From Ptychodera flava (Eukaryota; Hemichordata; Enteropneusta; Ptychoderidae): a stretch of DNA of 64,000 nucleotides. The stretch is from positions 3,945,001 through 4,009,000 of the forward strand of contig NC_091933.1 of NCBI RefSeq assembly GCF_041260155.1, given 5' to 3'. Below the pieces are notes generated by a model. It had not been told where the DNA came from. It searched no databases and saw nothing but the letters and a program-made list of their open reading frames with translations. This document shows positions 61,270-64,000 of this stretch, piece by piece; position 1 is the stretch's first letter, and each line of letters begins with the position of its first letter. A program made the position numbers and the translations under genes.

Positions 61270-64000
61270 TATAGTGTTTCATGTCAGCATTCTCCCATCA
61301 TTCCATTGCCAGCTCCCAGCTCCCATCTCCCTCCCACCCTCTTCAACTAACTTAACCTAATTGCGGAGTATTGTTCAAGTTTCTTCTTCAATAGACTTTA
61401 GTGTTATCGGCATGACAGTTATCACCAAATGAAGTGCAAACTTTAAGTAGACATATTCTGGAAGATTGTCATTTTGAAAATACAATGTAAAATGGAAGTA
61501 GGCCTAAGGTGCTAGCAACTTCCCATCCTGACAGCTACCCAATCCTGTGTTTACTTTAAGCAGTACAAAAGTGTCATTTCCGTTTGTCAGACGCGCCTGT
61601 GTAGAACCTAAGATCCTTCTTCGATCTTCTGACGAATAATATCTGTACCAAACCCACAAAAGATGGCTAATTTCCATTCTGAAAAAATGCAGATTTTATG
61701 ACAAACGGGCAATTGGAATATAGCAGTTTTTAATGGATTCTATAAAATGAATTGGAAACTTGATATGGTCAAACTTAGATTGTCATCACACGCATTCATA
61801 TCACCAATCAACTACTCAGTAAGATCCATTGACAATGAGAAGAAATCAGAAACTTCAGATTTTTCCTCACTTCAATACGAGAGGTTTAGCCATCGCGACT
61901 CGCTAAGCTATATGTTTCTATTATACTGCCCGATTGCTGTATATTTGATTGCTTCGTCAGGCTTTATATCAGATGAATTTCCCAATCTTCGTGTTACTGA
62001 GGGCCTGAATGACTCTCCAGTCTGGTCCAGTTTCCACTTCTCCCTTCCATTCAAGCGCTTGTTATTTCACACCCAATGTTATTATCGAAAGCAAACTGCG
62101 ATTAATGTATAATTTGTTTTGCCCAGTGTTTTTCCTTTCAGTCTACTAAATATTGTATTCTTCCAAGAAAGTATCGCAGGGGCCATTTAAAATGAAAATG
62201 TCGCTGCTATCTGTTCAAATTATTTCGGTAATATTTATTTCTTGTGAGCAACTCATGTTGTTCAGCTAACTGAAAGACGCTAAATTTCAGTCATCAGAAT
62301 CTTTACTAACCCTCTCAGACTCTGTTCGTAACTTTAACTACTTCGATGGCCAAATTAATAGTACATACCGGAATTTATGTCGTCAGCATATTGACATTAT
62401 ATGCGCGTAGAGCTCTGTCGATTGGTAATTCAACATCTTTCAGTATTAGCAAAACATAAATAACTCCTCACATGGAACAAAGAAATATGATTATTTATAT
62501 GAACCGTCCTGGTACTTTCCCTTTAACATCAGTTTCTGTTATTCCAGTAGGTTGGGCCAAGTAAACCTACACACCATACGTGTGTCATGCATTCTGCGGA
62601 CCTCTCACTTTCCAATGTTTTAAAGGATCATCTAAGCACATCAATTTGTATAACACATGCAAAATTACGTGATAAGTGAGTTAATTATTGCTTTGAGGAC
62701 AATGCACCCATTTCTCACGTTCTTCAACTTGATTATTTCCTCTTTACTCTATATTTGAAATATACCTTAAAGTTTACAAGTATACTGTGAAAGAAATTCT
62801 TGATTTTGGATATTGGAGAGATGTTCGTTTGTTTGCGCTTACAAAGTCAGCTTAGCTAGGAAATATTATAGATTTAGGTCGGTGTGTCAATCCATGCATC
62901 GTCTCCGAATGCAAAGGATGCCACAAACTAGCCAACATGACCAAATAATAGGTGACGGAAAGAACTCATTCTACTATTACTTCTCCTGCACTAAGTCTAC
63001 GATCACGGTGACAAAAACAGAAGGAAATCAACCCTTTCCCAGACTTTAAAATGCAATATAATATTATCTGACGTGTAAGAAAGAATATTATTTGAAACCG
63101 TAATTTTGAAACTGAAATACTGTGGTGTCAATAGAGGCCTGCAAAATTTTCTCTAGGCTATTTCTATTCTGGAAAATAAGAAATTACTTTGGTTAGGAGT
63201 ACGGAAGACTAAAATTTTACACTCTATGATGAGCGGAGTGGAAATATCTTTCCCGGGTCCACAGAAATCCTCTTCCTAAGAGGGGTAGGCTGTTTTTGCA
63301 ACAATGGTACGTAACATCTGCAAAACGCGAATGTTTCAGACACCATACCAACAGATGAGGAAACTTGCTTGGTGAGTATGCGCTCTAAAGTGAAAGACTT
63401 AAGGGTGCGTTGCACCCACCACAGCGTATTTTGCTCAAAAATCACCTTTTTGCAAATATTCATTCAATTTTAATAAATTTCTTAACCCAAGATTAAAATA
63501 TTGGTTGGGTTCAACTTTTAGCTTGTTAAGCAGTCATAATTTGCGTGATAAAGAAGTGTTATTTTATGCAAATGTATGCAAATCACCGGATTTCCTGGCC
63601 GGCTTCTTTTTCTTCCCAAATTCAAAATTTCCAAAGAATCTTACACCATTCTGGCTTGGTCAAATTTTCTGAAATTTTCACATTATGTTCTTTGTTTGGC
63701 AATAAAGTTCTTACATTTTGAATAAGAGGCATTTTAATTTTGCTAATCACGATTTTAATCACTTTTTAAGTGTCAGTCTTTCAACCTATGCCATTTTAGA
63801 ATAAGGATAGATAATGCAAAATAAAATAGTCGTTTTTTCTACATATACTCTTCTTCTTTTAAGTGAAATATTACATTTCAGAAAACAGCATCCAGCTTTT
63901 GACTTAAATTAATTTTATCATTAATACCAAAGTTGAGGTTTTTACACCAAATACACGCCCACTTCATCCTTCGAGTAAACTACTGCTACCATACTAAACT
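60921..64000. other. Spacer without a firm gene
   Basis: AT-rich DNA. A 32-base stretch at 63340-63371 has a good acceptor (ATGTTTCAG) and donor (GTGAGT) around a frame reading TIPTDEETCL, which could be an exon of a gene continuing to the right, but nothing else supports it. A frame at 61747-62112 (121 codons) has no family that I recognise. Confidence 0.4.
61174..61274. repeat. (AT)n microsatellite
   Basis: About 100 bases of AT dinucleotides with a single ATAC interruption near the right end. Confidence 0.97.

Noticed and set aside
62813-63049. Cys-rich reading near 62880-62950 (CVNPCIVSECKGCHK)
   Set aside because: This frame meets stops before the only nearby donor, and no upstream exon joins it in phase.

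Overview
The window is nuclear DNA of an animal, most likely a marine invertebrate deuterostome (hemichordate, echinoderm or amphioxus type). The evidence is short exons with GT-AG introns of 0.3 to 10.5 kb, a histamine-N-methyltransferase-like gene, a selenocysteine-containing thioredoxin glutathione reductase that still has a dithiol glutaredoxin domain, and many small DNA transposons. The species call is an inference. I saw no bacterial, organellar or viral genes.

Four protein genes can be assembled. (1) 7.6-16.6 kb, + strand: a secreted protein with a short Cys module, a coiled coil and a C-type lectin domain (3 exons, about 253 aa). (2) 18.0-24.3 kb, + strand: a histamine N-methyltransferase-like enzyme (4 clear exons; the exon 1 to 2 junction is uncertain). 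(3) 29.9-27.3 kb, - strand: a Golgi carbohydrate sulfotransferase of the CHST8-14 type (3 exons, 359 aa). (4) 32.2-58.0 kb, + strand: thioredoxin glutathione reductase (17 exons, 594 aa), ending Gly-Cys-Sec-Gly with an in-frame UGA. Genes 3 and 4 are head to head, about 2.3 kb apart. I see no common pathway linking the four.

The rest is intron and intergenic DNA rich in non-autonomous DNA transposons. TTAA-flanked, piggyBac-like elements include a 1.7 kb family present in opposite orientations at 0.3-2.0 and 46.0-47.7 kb. There are hAT-like elements at 33.5, 38.5 and 50.0 kb and a decayed Tc1/mariner-superfamily element with about 126-bp inverted repeats and a TA duplication at 36.2-38.4 kb. 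A small MITE family has copies at 13.4, 21.4, 26.8 and 60.6 kb. Several foldback hairpins, microsatellites and two minisatellites are also present. The larger minisatellite lies in intron 7 of the reductase gene. It has 36-bp units carrying a CCTAACCC telomere-like core, stays in frame with the preceding exon for about 155 codons, and is split by a hAT-like insertion.
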